Below are positions 43,287 through 51,318 of a DNA stretch of 64,000 bases, piece by piece (position 1 is the stretch's first letter; every line of letters begins with the position of its first letter). This DNA is from Kuenenia sp039794105 (GTDB lineage: Bacteria; Planctomycetota; Brocadiia; Brocadiales; Brocadiaceae), in assembly GCF_039794105.1 (NCBI RefSeq), contig NZ_JBDIWA010000002.1:186001-250000 (forward strand), given 5' to 3'. The notes beneath the pieces are model-generated. The model saw nothing but the letters and a program-made list of their open reading frames with translations, searched no databases and was not told the DNA's origin. A program made the position numbers and the translations under genes.

Positions 43287-43547
43287 TCAATCACATCCTT
43301 CCATTTCGTAAATGTAATAACCGCTCTCTTTAATGGCCTTTTCAACATCCTCTGATGCCTCTTCCGTATGACAGATGCGACATTCCTTGGTTGTGAGCGG
43401 TTGTCCCTCCTGTCCGACTCTCTTTAGATATTCAAGACCATATTGAAGGACCTTTTCGTGGAGCTGATCCTTTGGGACGATAATATCAAAATGCATCGTC
43501 GCCCCGTTCTTCTTTACGACGTAGGTATCGTAGACAGTTACTTTCAT
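43287..43547 (-). CDS. DUF2024 family protein
   Basis: This 86-residue protein begins with MKVTVYDTYVVKKNGATMHFD, the usual DUF2024 opening, and includes TTKECRICHTEEASED and a Tyr-Tyr-rich end (GYYIYEMEGCD). A CRICH sequence would formally be CXXCH, but the protein has no signal peptide and is cytoplasmic, so it should not carry haem. The function of the family is unknown. The ribosome site gggata/ggagg lies before the ATG. Confidence 0.85.
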   Translation of the reverse strand: MKVTVYDTYVVKKNGATMHFDIIVPKDQLHEKVLQYGLEYLKRVGQEGQPLTTKECRICHTEEASEDVEKAIKESGYYIYEMEGCD

Positions 43548-44107
43548 AGAGTATCCCTCCGATCTTTAGCGTATTGATGAGACAATAAACGGTATCTTAA
43601 TTGCGCAATGCGTGCGAAATCTCTTGCTTGTCTGTTAGTCAGATGATAGATGGATGATAAGAAATTGCTTTTCCTCATCAGGTGGTCAGATTAGCAAAAA
43701 CAAAGAAAGATTACAATATTTTTTACTTTACTGAACACCAAAGGGGAGAGAAATGGGAAAGAATGGTGTGAAATTATAGAAATTATATGGGTATAAGAAG
43801 ATGGGCAATGTGCGGCACATTACCCGATTTTTCACAAGGAATGTATCTATTCAGCGAAAATAATTTAGAATTTATTTGACAGATAATATGAGAAAAGCAG
43901 GCAGCAAGTATGGTTAGCGATATATAGGGTTGCAGATGCGGTCACCGCAGTCCATAGGAAGTCTTTGCAAAGAGAGGCGTGAGGTCTGTTCAGTGATAGA
44001 ATTTCGAGCCTTTGTGGTGTGTTATAGAGCGAAAGAAAAGGCTGAAAAAACCTGTGGTATAATAGATGCAGTAGATAATTTCAGGCTAATTATACAGGTA
44101 TCATCCA
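43548..44107. other. 560-bp gene-free stretch
   Basis: No gene recognised. Parts near 43930-44100 may be the outer end of the IS66 remnant or plain intergenic DNA; the 79-codon frame there lacks domain content. Confidence 0.4.
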
Positions 44108-44440
44108 TTGACGATAGAGAATATAGACGTAGACGCAACACTCCGGAAAGTAGAGAAGCTACTTTCTGAAGAGAAAGGGCTGTCCCCGGCGGTGAGGTCA
44201 ATGATAGAGTTGTAGGTATTGTTGATAACACTGCTGGCAGGACGTCTGAACCGGAACAACCGCAAGCCGCCCTCAAGTGATCCGAATCTCAAGAGAGAAA
44301 GCAAGGCGAAGGGTGAAAGGAAGGCAGGCGGGCAAAAGGGCCGTGATGGAGTAACGCTCAAAAAAGTAGACAATCCTGATGAGGTGGAAGTAATAAAAGT
44401 AGACCGGAGGAAGTATCCGCTACATATTTGTCAATGGTAA
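44108..44440 (+). pseudogene. IS66-type transposase N-terminal remnant with in-frame stop
   Basis: The frame reads LTIENIDVDATLRKVEKLLSE, then MIEL, stop TAG at 44213-44215, then LLITLLAGRLNRNN and KPPSSDPNLKRESKAKG, then GGQKGRDGVTLKKVDNPDEV. The NSSKPPSSD-like motif (here RNNRKPPSSDP) and the following Gly-Gly-Gln-Lys-Gly are diagnostic for IS66 TnpC. The remaining 400 residues, with the DDE core, are absent. No terminal repeats were found, so this is a dead fragment at the edge of the integron-like region. Confidence 0.78.
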
Positions 44441-44462
44441 AGATTTGACCCCTTCCTACCAT

Positions 44463-44993
44463 TCATAACTGCACAAACACCAAATCCTCGAATTCGAGCT
44501 CCGTATCTGGAAATCCCGCATTCCTTCTCATTTGCAATAGAACTCGAAAGAAGGCTTCCTTTAGTTCTCGCTGACCCGGATTGTCTTCCGCGGGTTTTCG
44601 TTGATTCATAAGAATGAAACTATTGAGCGTGCGGATTAGATCGTCGGGAGCCCAAAGCCATGAAGCTACGTAAGAATCCAGAAAGTCCTGCTGACGCTCT
44701 ATATGAACACGGGGTTCTGGAAATTGACCTTGAACGAAGATTCTCAACGCGCCACTTAAACGCTCATAAACGTTGCGTCGCCGGACAGTGGCTTCCGATA
44801 TGTCGGAAATAGTGGCCTTTAAATGCTCTATGTCCTCATGCGTTTCCGAACGAACCTGCTCCACAATCCGGGTGATAGCTCCGATATCCTCGCGAGTGGC
44901 TGCGTTCTTACCCTTTTCTCTCAGGTATGTGGGCCCCGCAAAGTATATAACGGCAATTCCAAGCCAGATTGATACTAAGATCAGCCAATCCAC
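44463..44993 (-). CDS. Hypothetical protein with one N-terminal membrane helix (possible integron cassette)
   Basis: This 176-residue protein has a membrane helix in residues 3-20 (WLILVSIWLGIAVIYFAG), then a Lys/Arg-rich, coiled-coil-like helical region (THEDIEHLKATISDISEA) and a C-terminal helical domain with YVASWLWAPDDLIRTLNSF. I do not recognise a family. GC is higher than the surrounding core genes. It lies 3' of an attC-like site, so it looks like a second cassette whose own attC was lost to the IS66 side. Confidence 0.7.
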   Translation of the reverse strand: MDWLILVSIWLGIAVIYFAGPTYLREKGKNAATREDIGAITRIVEQVRSETHEDIEHLKATISDISEATVRRRNVYERLSGALRIFVQGQFPEPRVHIERQQDFLDSYVASWLWAPDDLIRTLNSFILMNQRKPAEDNPGQRELKEAFFRVLLQMRRNAGFPDTELEFEDLVFVQL

Positions 44994-45048
44994 AATTAAT
45001 TCCTCATCGTAATTATATTTCGCGTTTTCATCGAAGAAATGATTTGAG

Positions 45049-45148
45049 AGCTAAACGTCCCCGCTCAGCAGCCGGGGCCGCCATAGCGGCAATGAACCAC
45101 AGAAACCGACATGCTGGCCCGGTCTGCTGCAGCGTTTGGTTCGGCATG
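45049..45148 (-). repeat. attC-like integron recombination site
   Basis: On the minus strand, the outer boxes are accaaacg and acgtttagc, the inner stems are ctgcagcag and ggctgctgagc, and cgggcc pairs with ggccccg around a GC-rich centre. The about 100-bp length, position directly 3' of the ion-channel gene and imperfect palindromy are those of attC sites. The outer boxes differ slightly from RYYYAAC/GTTRRRY. Confidence 0.65.
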
Positions 45149-45171
45149 CCTTTTAGTCCCTGGAATACGTT

Positions 45172-46029
45172 TCACAACTCCGGCGGTTGTCGCGACAGGG
45201 AGCGAATCTCATCGCGTAAGGAGATCACCTCATCCCGGAGCGCGGCCAGTTGTTTGGCCCCTGCCAATTCGGCGTCGATACTATCGGCGTCGCGGCCGAC
45301 GAAGAAGGTGGCGAGCGCCGCTGTCACGTAGCCGAAGATACCGAAGGCGTACAGCGCCAGAAAGACGCACAGTACACGCCCCTCGGCCGTCTGCGGCCAG
45401 TACTGCGAGCCCAGCGTCGTCATGATCATGGCGGTCCACCACAGCGACTCGCCGTAGCTGTTCGGGCCTCCGGGCGCCTCGTTCTCGAAAGCGTACATCC
45501 CGGCCGCGCCGGCGAACGTGACCAGGACTGTGAGGGCGATCACATACCCGAAGCCCCGTCGGCTCAGGCTCGCGCCCAGCGCCTTCATCCCGCGGTTCAG
45601 CGAACTGACGACACGGACCAGCCGCAACCCCCGCCCCGTGCTGGCCAGGCGGAGTAGCCGAAACGCACGGAAGACGCGGAAGATCCTCAGCGCGGGGATC
45701 AGCAGTGAAATGGCGGTCAGCCAGTTACCCTTGAGGTAAACGACCTTGGCCGGGGCCAGGACCAACTTCACAGCGAAATCAAGAATGAAGACGACCCAGA
45801 TAATCGTGCCAAGAAAATAGAGCAGCAGACTCTCGCCCCGAATCAATTCCACAACCAATAGCCCAAGCCACGCAAACGAGAGAACTAGCATCGGTGTTTC
45901 CAGCCAGCCCTCCAAACGTTGGAGCAGCTCGTATCGCTCCCGTTTCAGCACCTCCGCGTCCGTGGCCTTCGCGTCAGGATTTTCATTCGTGCCCCCGTTG
46001 CTCATCTGGTGTCCCCGGGTTTGACCCAT
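45172..46029 (-). CDS. Voltage-gated cation channel-like protein with unusual selectivity filter (cassette-borne)
   Basis: This protein has about 285 residues from ATG 46029, supported by aggagg 9 bases upstream (TTG at 46056 and ATG 46005 are alternatives). It has six membrane helices; S4 is rich in Arg (RIFRVFRAFRLLRLAS) and the pore loop is MIMTTLGSQYWPQ. The usual TVGYG filter is replaced by TLGSQ. A related bacterial group with MTTxGSxYWP is known to me by pattern only. A C-terminal helix-rich tail (ELAGAKQLAALRDEVISLRDE) looks like a coiled coil for tetramerisation. GC (well above 50 percent) and codon use differ strongly from the neighbours, and an attC-like site follows the gene. Confidence 0.85.
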   Translation of the reverse strand: MGQTRGHQMSNGGTNENPDAKATDAEVLKRERYELLQRLEGWLETPMLVLSFAWLGLLVVELIRGESLLLYFLGTIIWVVFILDFAVKLVLAPAKVVYLKGNWLTAISLLIPALRIFRVFRAFRLLRLASTGRGLRLVRVVSSLNRGMKALGASLSRRGFGYVIALTVLVTFAGAAGMYAFENEAPGGPNSYGESLWWTAMIMTTLGSQYWPQTAEGRVLCVFLALYAFGIFGYVTAALATFFVGRDADSIDAELAGAKQLAALRDEVISLRDEIRSLSRQPPEL

Positions 46030-46061
46030 CCCGGAAGCCCTCCTGCCGTCTAACAATGATT

Positions 46062-46210
46062 ATACAGTCTGTATAAAACGGCAAATACAGACTGTTTCAG
46101 TATATATAAGAAGTTGCCGTATCTTCTTATAACGCATTGTAACTTATTTTTTATAAAGCCTTTGTGTATTTTTTTGTTTTTGTTCATTCCGGTTTATACA
46201 GTCTGTATAA
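46062..46210. promoter_or_regulatory. Twin palindromes between dead integrase and first cassette (possible attI/regulatory site)
   Basis: The perfect palindrome ttatacagtctgtataa occurs twice (about 46062-46078 and 46194-46210), with a related aatacagactg between. The stretch lies between the integron integrase 3' end and the first cassette gene, where attI should be if the integrase points toward the cassettes. The spaced identical palindromes also look like an operator pair. Function is not shown. Confidence 0.45.
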
Positions 46211-46216
46211 ACCAAC

Positions 46217-46745
46217 CTACAACCTATCGACTGGACTTTGGACACCGTGACCACCTTTGTTCAAGACATGAATGCAGATCATCGTTGTGCTGACGTCTTT
46301 GTGGCCAAGAAGTTCCTGGATGGTACGAATATCAGTAACAATTCACCCACCCCTTAATCCCCTCCCAAGAGGGGACTTTTTATATTCCCCTCTTGAGAGG
46401 GGTGTGTGTCCTTTTCAAATACTGGAACAACCCAGAAGGTATGAACTGTTACGTGTTTTTCCATCTGTTCCCCTGCGGAAAGACCCATTGCCAGTGCCAA
46501 TCGGCTGGCGCGTTGGGATACTTGCGATCCAAAGCATCGGGCATCTGCACCCATCCCCAGCCTTCGGCAAGGTCTCTCTCATGGACAGTTCTGGCCTTTA
46601 GCATATGATCTTGAAGTGGTTTCTTAAGCAATTCAGGAAGCATCGTTTTCCAGTATTTCGCTCCTTTGCCGTTGCATACAGGGATTTCATTGCGGGTAAA
46701 ATCAATGTCCTGTACGCGCAACTCAAGGAAATTGCGTTTCCCCGG
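46217..46745 (-). pseudogene. intI: Degraded integron integrase (IntI-type tyrosine recombinase)
   Basis: Two blocks in different phases are recognised. Block 1 (46745-46449) reads LELRVQDIDFTRNEI, GKGAKYWKTMLPELLKKPL, HERDLAEGWGWVQMPDALDR and KYPNAPADWHWQWVFPQ, the IntI-specific central region. Block 2 (46345-46217) reads TDIRTIQELLGHKDVSTTM, then HVLNKGGHGVQSPVDRL and stop TAG, the IntI C-terminus. Between them the HxFRHSFAT region is missing and replaced by a palindromic insert (cccctctcaagaggg type, about 46350-46400). The catalytic Tyr of the xMIYTHV motif is Cys (MICIHV). The N-terminal half is also lost. It points the same way as the cassettes. Confidence 0.85.
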
Positions 46746-47084
46746 AAATGGAAGGATGTTAGCACAAAAATGAAGAAGAATGCAAACTCTTTTCCGTATT
46801 TTCCGTTTACGAACCGGTCATCATGCCGCTTTAGCGGCACCCAGAAACGATGAAAATGTGTCTGGGGCATGCGTATATTGGAGACCGCTCTGGAACCTCC
46901 AGGAAGCATGAAGGACTGTGAGTGGATTGCGCAATTGCTTCAGGCATGGGTTGTTGAACTCCAGTTTTGTACCGCCAACCCCTATTCTTTCCATTTTTTC
47001 GCATATTGTTGTAAAATAATAAATATTTACTTTTAAAATCATTACACCTTTGCTAAATTACTCTCTAAACCGGAGGAGGGTTAT
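46746..47084. other. 339-bp gene-free stretch
   Basis: Remnant sequence with no recognised gene. It probably includes the end of the integron region and the promoter of the 27-residue peptide and PilZ genes. Confidence 0.4.
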
Positions 47085-47168
47085 GTGAAAAAAACAATTA
47101 TCATTATTTCTATTATTGTTATTACCGCGTTGTTAATTGAGCTATACGTTTATTATAAACATCATTAG
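47085..47168 (+). CDS. 27-residue single-helix membrane peptide
   Basis: GTG start with a very strong ribosome site (ggaggagggt, about 5 bases before it; an ATG 2 bases earlier is followed by TGA). The peptide starts KKTIIIISIIVITALLIEL and ends YYKHH, a single transmembrane helix with basic N-terminus. It ends 23 bases before the PilZ start. It is too short for similarity calls; the strong ribosome site is the main argument that it is translated. Confidence 0.55.
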   Translation: MKKTIIIISIIVITALLIELYVYYKHH

Positions 47169-47191
47169 GCAAATGAAAGGAGTTGCATAAC

Positions 47192-47545
47192 GTGTCTGAA
47201 GAAAGAAGGGTTTCTCCAAGATTTGGGACTAACTTTCCTGTCACATTGTATGTAGATGGCAATACTTTTCCCGCGAATAGCATAAATTTGAGTGAACGGG
47301 GGGTGTGTTGCGAGACCACAGAATATTTGCCCTCTTTTACGCCGGTTAAGATAACACTTGAGCTGCCTGTTAAGAACGAAACTGTTGAGGGCTTTGGAAT
47401 AATTGTGCGCGTTAGAAATGGAATGTATGCCGGGGCGAAGGGAAAAACATATCTGACCAGTATACATTTTGAAGACATTGGCGCCTATGAAAGACAAAAA
47501 ATAGCAACGTATCTTTCTGAAGCCGGCAATATTAATGTGGGATAG
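47192..47545 (+). CDS. PilZ-domain protein (cyclic-di-GMP receptor)
   Basis: GTG 47192 is used because aaaggag lies 9-10 bases upstream. The 117-residue protein carries the PilZ fingerprint RRVSPRF (RxxxR) at the N-terminus and NLSERGVCC (xxSxxG) about 30 residues later, followed by strands (PVKITLELPVKNE; GFGIIVRVRNGMYAG). Most likely it binds c-di-GMP and regulates surface or polymer functions; no partner domain is present. It may form an operon with the small peptide upstream. Confidence 0.85.
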   Translation: MSEERRVSPRFGTNFPVTLYVDGNTFPANSINLSERGVCCETTEYLPSFTPVKITLELPVKNETVEGFGIIVRVRNGMYAGAKGKTYLTSIHFEDIGAYERQKIATYLSEAGNINVG

Positions 47546-47641
47546 AATTGCACCGGCAAGCGCCTATTTTGGAAAAATGCTTACAAACGATCCGGAGATG
47601 ATATTAACATTGAAGACGGCTTTAAAAGGAGAAGTATACAA

Positions 47642-48304
47642 TTGACAATCAATTTTGAATCTGTACAAAACTCGCCCATAAATATCGATAACGCCAGAAA
47701 AAAATTACTGCTAGCACTTATAGAAAGATCGTTTAAGTATAATGAAAGGCCTGTTTTCAAGCTTACCTCCGGAAAGACAAGCAATTATTATATTAATTGT
47801 AAGGCGACAACCCTTAATCCATCCTCAATGTTGCTTATTGGCAGTCTTTTTTATGAAAAAATCAGACATCTTGACGTAGATGCCATAGGCGGCCTAACCC
47901 ATGGCGCTGACCCCATAGCATTTGCAACCTCAATGGTAAGCGCTATGTCAGAAGCCAGAGGCCAGAGGTCAGAGACCGGAGATCAGAGGTCAGGTCTCAG
48001 ATCAAAACCAATTCAGGCATTTGTTATAAGGAAGGAAGCCAAATCACACGGGCTTATGAAGGTTATTGAGGGCAATGTGTCGGAAGGCGATAAGGTGGTG
48101 ATTGTGGACGATGTGGTTACCACAGGGGGTTCTACTATTCAGGCCATAGACAGGGCAAGAGAACACAAACTTGAAATTGTTAAGGTAATTGCGCTTGTAG
48201 ACAGGCAGGAAGGCGGCAGGGAGAATATAGAAAAGAAAATGGTTATATTTGAATCCCTCTTTACGCGGGATGAATTGATTGGCACTTATAAAAACAAACC
48301 GTAA
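47642..48304 (+). CDS. pyrE: Orotate phosphoribosyltransferase with an in-frame repeat-derived insert
   Basis: TTG 47642 is supported by aaaggag 10 bases upstream. This 220-residue protein has the PRPP motif VVIVDDVVTTGGST and typical OPRT segments: FKLTSGKTSNYYINCK, IGGLTHGADPIAFATSM and AFVIRKEAKSHG. It makes orotidine-5'-phosphate in pyrimidine synthesis. Between SMVSAM and KPIQAFVIRKE sits a hydrophilic stretch (SEARGQRSETGDQRSGLRS) encoded by tandem 7-bp units (aggccag aggtcag agaccgg agatcag aggtcag), the same repeat type that elsewhere is intergenic. The insert falls before the flexible catalytic loop, at a site that can probably tolerate it. Confidence 0.92.
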   Translation: MTINFESVQNSPINIDNARKKLLLALIERSFKYNERPVFKLTSGKTSNYYINCKATTLNPSSMLLIGSLFYEKIRHLDVDAIGGLTHGADPIAFATSMVSAMSEARGQRSETGDQRSGLRSKPIQAFVIRKEAKSHGLMKVIEGNVSEGDKVVIVDDVVTTGGSTIQAIDRAREHKLEIVKVIALVDRQEGGRENIEKKMVIFESLFTRDELIGTYKNKP

Positions 48305-48388
48305 CCGCCCTTCGGAGTGAGAGATAAAGCCAGAGTGAAAGTTTTCGCTCTCACTCTGGCATTATCTTTATCTCCGACAGGGCGGTTA
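48302..48388. terminator. Bidirectional long-hairpin terminator between pyrE and ychF
   Basis: Nested perfect arms: taaccgccct ... agggcggtta outside and gccagagtgaaag ... ctctcactctggc inside, covering both stop codons of the convergent genes. T-runs are weak, so it may act through structure or be a REP-like element. Confidence 0.6.
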
Positions 48389-49474
48389 CACATTAAATCT
48401 GAAATGAACGATATCGCCGTCTTTCATGACGTAGTCTTTGCCTTCCAGCCGCAAAAGCCCTTTTTCTTTTATCTTTTGTTCGGAACACAGGGCGATAAGA
48501 TCGTTATAATTATAAATTTCCGCACGGATAAAACCCCGCTCGAAATCCGAGTGAATTACCCCTGCCGCCTGAGGCGCTTTTGTGCCTTGAAGGATAGTCC
48601 ATGCCCTTATTTCCTTTGGTCCGGCGGTAAAATAGGTAATCAATCCCAGCAATTGGTATGTTTCCCGGATAAGCTTTTCGAGTCCCGATTCCTGCAGCCC
48701 CATTTCTTCGTAATACGACCTTCTTTCGGAAGGTTCCATTTGCGCAATTTCTGATTCGATATCTCCGGAAATTACGACAAACCCGGAGTTTTCTTTTTTT
48801 GAAAACCCGGCAATGGCGTCGATGTATTTTTTGTCCTGTTCTATGTCAAAGATATTTGCCACATATAATACGGGTTTCGACGTGATTAAATGCAGGTCTG
48901 CAATGTCGGCTTTTTCCTCATCTGTCAAACACAATAACCGTACCGGTACGCCATTGTTCAGGGAGTTTTTCACCTTTTTCAGAACATCAATAGTTGCCAG
49001 GTTTTTTTTGTCCCCGGTCTTTGCTAGTTTTTCGCTCCTGGTTAATCTTTTATCGACCGTTTCAATATCCGCCAGGATCAGTTCTGTATTAATAATGTCG
49101 ATATCCCTTTCCGGGTGAACACTACCTTCAACATGGATGGTATCGCTTTTTTCAAAACAGCGCACTACATGCAATATGGCATTTACGTTTTTAATATGTC
49201 CCAGAAACTGATTCCCCAGTCCCTCGCCCTTGCTTGCCCCTTTTACCAGCCCTGCAATGTCAACGAATTCAACTATTGTAGGGACAATTTTTTCCGTTGG
49301 TATTATTTCCGCTATTTTATCCAAACGTATATCCGGCACCGATACCACGCCCACATTGGGGTCGATTGTGCAGAAGGGATAATTTGCAGATGCTGCCTTG
49401 GCAGATGTTAGCGCATTAAAGATGGTAGATTTCCCAACGTTTGGCAAACCTACGATACCACAGTTTAAACCCAT
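48386..49474 (-). CDS. ychF: Ribosome-associated P-loop ATPase/GTPase YchF (Obg family)
   Basis: This 362-residue protein has P-loop GLPNVGKST at residues 8-16, G2/switch YPFCTIDPNVGVV, G3 VDIAGLVKGASKGEG and an NxxE-type G4 replacing NKxD (VLYVANIFDIE region), matching its ATP preference. It has the helical insertion of Obg-family proteins and the C-terminal TGS domain (EIRAWTILQGTKAPQAAGVIHSDFE). YchF binds ribosomes/70S and is involved in stress and translation control. The gene is convergent with pyrE. Confidence 0.96.
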   Translation of the reverse strand: MGLNCGIVGLPNVGKSTIFNALTSAKAASANYPFCTIDPNVGVVSVPDIRLDKIAEIIPTEKIVPTIVEFVDIAGLVKGASKGEGLGNQFLGHIKNVNAILHVVRCFEKSDTIHVEGSVHPERDIDIINTELILADIETVDKRLTRSEKLAKTGDKKNLATIDVLKKVKNSLNNGVPVRLLCLTDEEKADIADLHLITSKPVLYVANIFDIEQDKKYIDAIAGFSKKENSGFVVISGDIESEIAQMEPSERRSYYEEMGLQESGLEKLIRETYQLLGLITYFTAGPKEIRAWTILQGTKAPQAAGVIHSDFERGFIRAEIYNYNDLIALCSEQKIKEKGLLRLEGKDYVMKDGDIVHFRFNV

Positions 49475-49833
49475 TTTTTATCCCCATTTTTAAATGTAGA
49501 GACGCATGCAATGCGTCTCTACAAGAATATTGAAATTCCTGAACGTTGTATTTATTAAAAACATACAATTTGCAAAAGTATATACTACCTGTAATTTATC
49601 CTTTTCGCAAATTTGGATAACTATAGGGACTTTATGGGGTTTTCTCAATAAAAAATTTGAAAATTATCGATATGATAGTTATTTACCGTAGAAAAGGCGG
49701 CTCTTATATTATATTGACAAGAAAATATGCGTGCGTTAAACTTCAACACGAATAAAAAAACGATTATTTATGATTATATCTCCGCCAGATATCTGCGTTA
49801 AAACTGTTATCGGTTAACCCGTGACGGTATAAT
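49475..49833. other. 359-bp intergenic with REP palindrome
   Basis: The perfect palindrome tgtagagacgca...tgcgtctctaca lies at 49495-49523, directly before ychF, and is identical to the one at 12442-12470. Nothing else was recognised; the promoter of the tonB-like gene should be here. Confidence 0.55.
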
Positions 49834-51282
49834 ATGTTCATTAAACACCTTTCCGATTTTTATAAAAGATACCTGTTTGCCCTCCTTATTATTGTTTCTG
49901 TAGCAATCCATGGCCTTTTTTTTTTCTTTTCTCCACATGGAAATCAGTTATTAAGCATCAGGTCGCTCAGAGATAGTTTTGTGCGCGAACCGGATGAGTT
50001 CACAATTACATTTGACCTGGAAAGTAAGGACGATAAAAAAGAACTCACGGCGGCTGAAGTATTGAAGGAAAAAAGCCTATTAGAAAAGGAAAAGAAGTAT
50101 AAGACATTTACCGATACTTCTAAAAACAAAGAAGAGGAGGAACCCTCCGCAGAAACGGACAGGATTGGTGAAAAAGGGGCATTCGCAAAAGGCAAAAACC
50201 CGGATGACACAAGTGTGTTTAACAACGAACCATACGCAGGTGGACAATCAAAGGTTCCTTTGCTGGGAAAAGGCGAACAGGGCATTTCCATTGAAGACCA
50301 GCGGCAAAACCAGGCGCAGAAAACGGTTGAAAAGTCTGGCAGTAAGGAAGAGAGAGTTGTAGAAAACAATGCTGCCAAGGAATCTCGGCAGGCAGAAAGA
50401 AATCCTGCTCTCCAGAAAGAACAAATTGACTCCATAGGTATGCAGCAGGAAAGGGTTGACGTAAAAGAATACAAAAGAGTGCCATCCGCGGGAAAGGCAA
50501 ATGAAACCGATAAAACCACTACCCTGACGGATACCGATGGAAAAGAACTGCAGAAACAAACGTTAGCGGCAGAAGCCGGCGTGAGACAGGAAAGATTCCC
50601 CGAGGAAATTTCCCGCCAGGAGGGGATACATGTTCTGGAAGAAACAAGGAATATTAAAAATGCATCAAAAGTGGAAAAAGGTGAGTTGTTACCAGAGCCG
50701 CAAGAGCTGCAAGGCATAAGGAAAAATGAATTAACAAAAGAAACGGGACAAGAGAGAAAAGACCATGTAATTCCGCCGCCCTCAGGAACATACGGCATTA
50801 CACAGCAAAATATAAGAGAAACCGCCGCGGAAAGCCAGAAGGTTGTAACAAAAAAGGAGCAGCCCAAGGCCTCCTTTAATGTTGACGCCAAGGATGAAGG
50901 CTCTGGCAATGATCCGGTGTTGTTTGAAGATACGCTGTCGAATGCGGAAATTCCAGGGGCGCCGTCTTTTAACGTTAAACAACACAAGTATGCGGCATAT
51001 TTTAAACATATACGGCAGAGAATATCATTGTATTGGTTTCTGGGATATGGCACACGGGCAGAGATTAAACTGGAAACGAACAAAGACAAGCCGATTATTA
51101 TCGAATTTAAAGTGTTGCCAAATGGTGCTATCGAAGGGGTAAAAATTGTGGAGGATGCGGGCAATTTTCAACTTGCCTCGCGTATTGTTTCTTCGATTAA
51201 GAGCGCTTCTCCGCTGGACCCCTTTCCCGCGCACATTAAGGAAACATCTATTGATGTAAGGTTTAATTTTTATTTTTTCTAA
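49834..51282 (+). CDS. TonB-like energy-transducing protein with long charged linker
   Basis: This 482-residue protein has one N-terminal membrane helix (YLFALLIIVSVAIHGLFFF, residues 13-31), then about 330 residues of very charged low-complexity linker (Glu, Lys, Gln rich), and from about residue 385 a TonB/TolA C-terminal domain: HKYAAYFKHIRQRISLYWF and KVLPNGAIEGVKIVEDAGN. The linker would span the periplasm between inner membrane and outer envelope. ExbB follows after 36 bases and exbD further on, forming a tonB-exbB-exbD transport system. A 406-codon open frame on the other strand within this gene is a composition shadow. Confidence 0.85.
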   Translation: MFIKHLSDFYKRYLFALLIIVSVAIHGLFFFFSPHGNQLLSIRSLRDSFVREPDEFTITFDLESKDDKKELTAAEVLKEKSLLEKEKKYKTFTDTSKNKEEEEPSAETDRIGEKGAFAKGKNPDDTSVFNNEPYAGGQSKVPLLGKGEQGISIEDQRQNQAQKTVEKSGSKEERVVENNAAKESRQAERNPALQKEQIDSIGMQQERVDVKEYKRVPSAGKANETDKTTTLTDTDGKELQKQTLAAEAGVRQERFPEEISRQEGIHVLEETRNIKNASKVEKGELLPEPQELQGIRKNELTKETGQERKDHVIPPPSGTYGITQQNIRETAAESQKVVTKKEQPKASFNVDAKDEGSGNDPVLFEDTLSNAEIPGAPSFNVKQHKYAAYFKHIRQRISLYWFLGYGTRAEIKLETNKDKPIIIEFKVLPNGAIEGVKIVEDAGNFQLASRIVSSIKSASPLDPFPAHIKETSIDVRFNFYFF

Positions 51283-51318
51283 TTATTCAGAAAAATACGT
51301 AACAGGAGGAATTGTAAT

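Noticed and set aside
43287..43547. CRICH motif in DUF2024 protein as a haem c site
   Set aside because: The protein has no export signal and CXXCH is expected by chance; DUF2024 is not a cytochrome family.
44781..45657. Long plus-strand frames inside the high-GC channel and hypothetical genes
   Set aside because: High GC yields long antisense frames; Arg-rich products lack domains and the minus-strand genes are clear.
49944..51164. 406-codon open frame on the minus strand, antisense to the TonB-like gene
   Set aside because: It is a shadow of the Glu/Lys-rich linker; its product is Ser/Phe/Leu low-complexity without domain or ribosome site.
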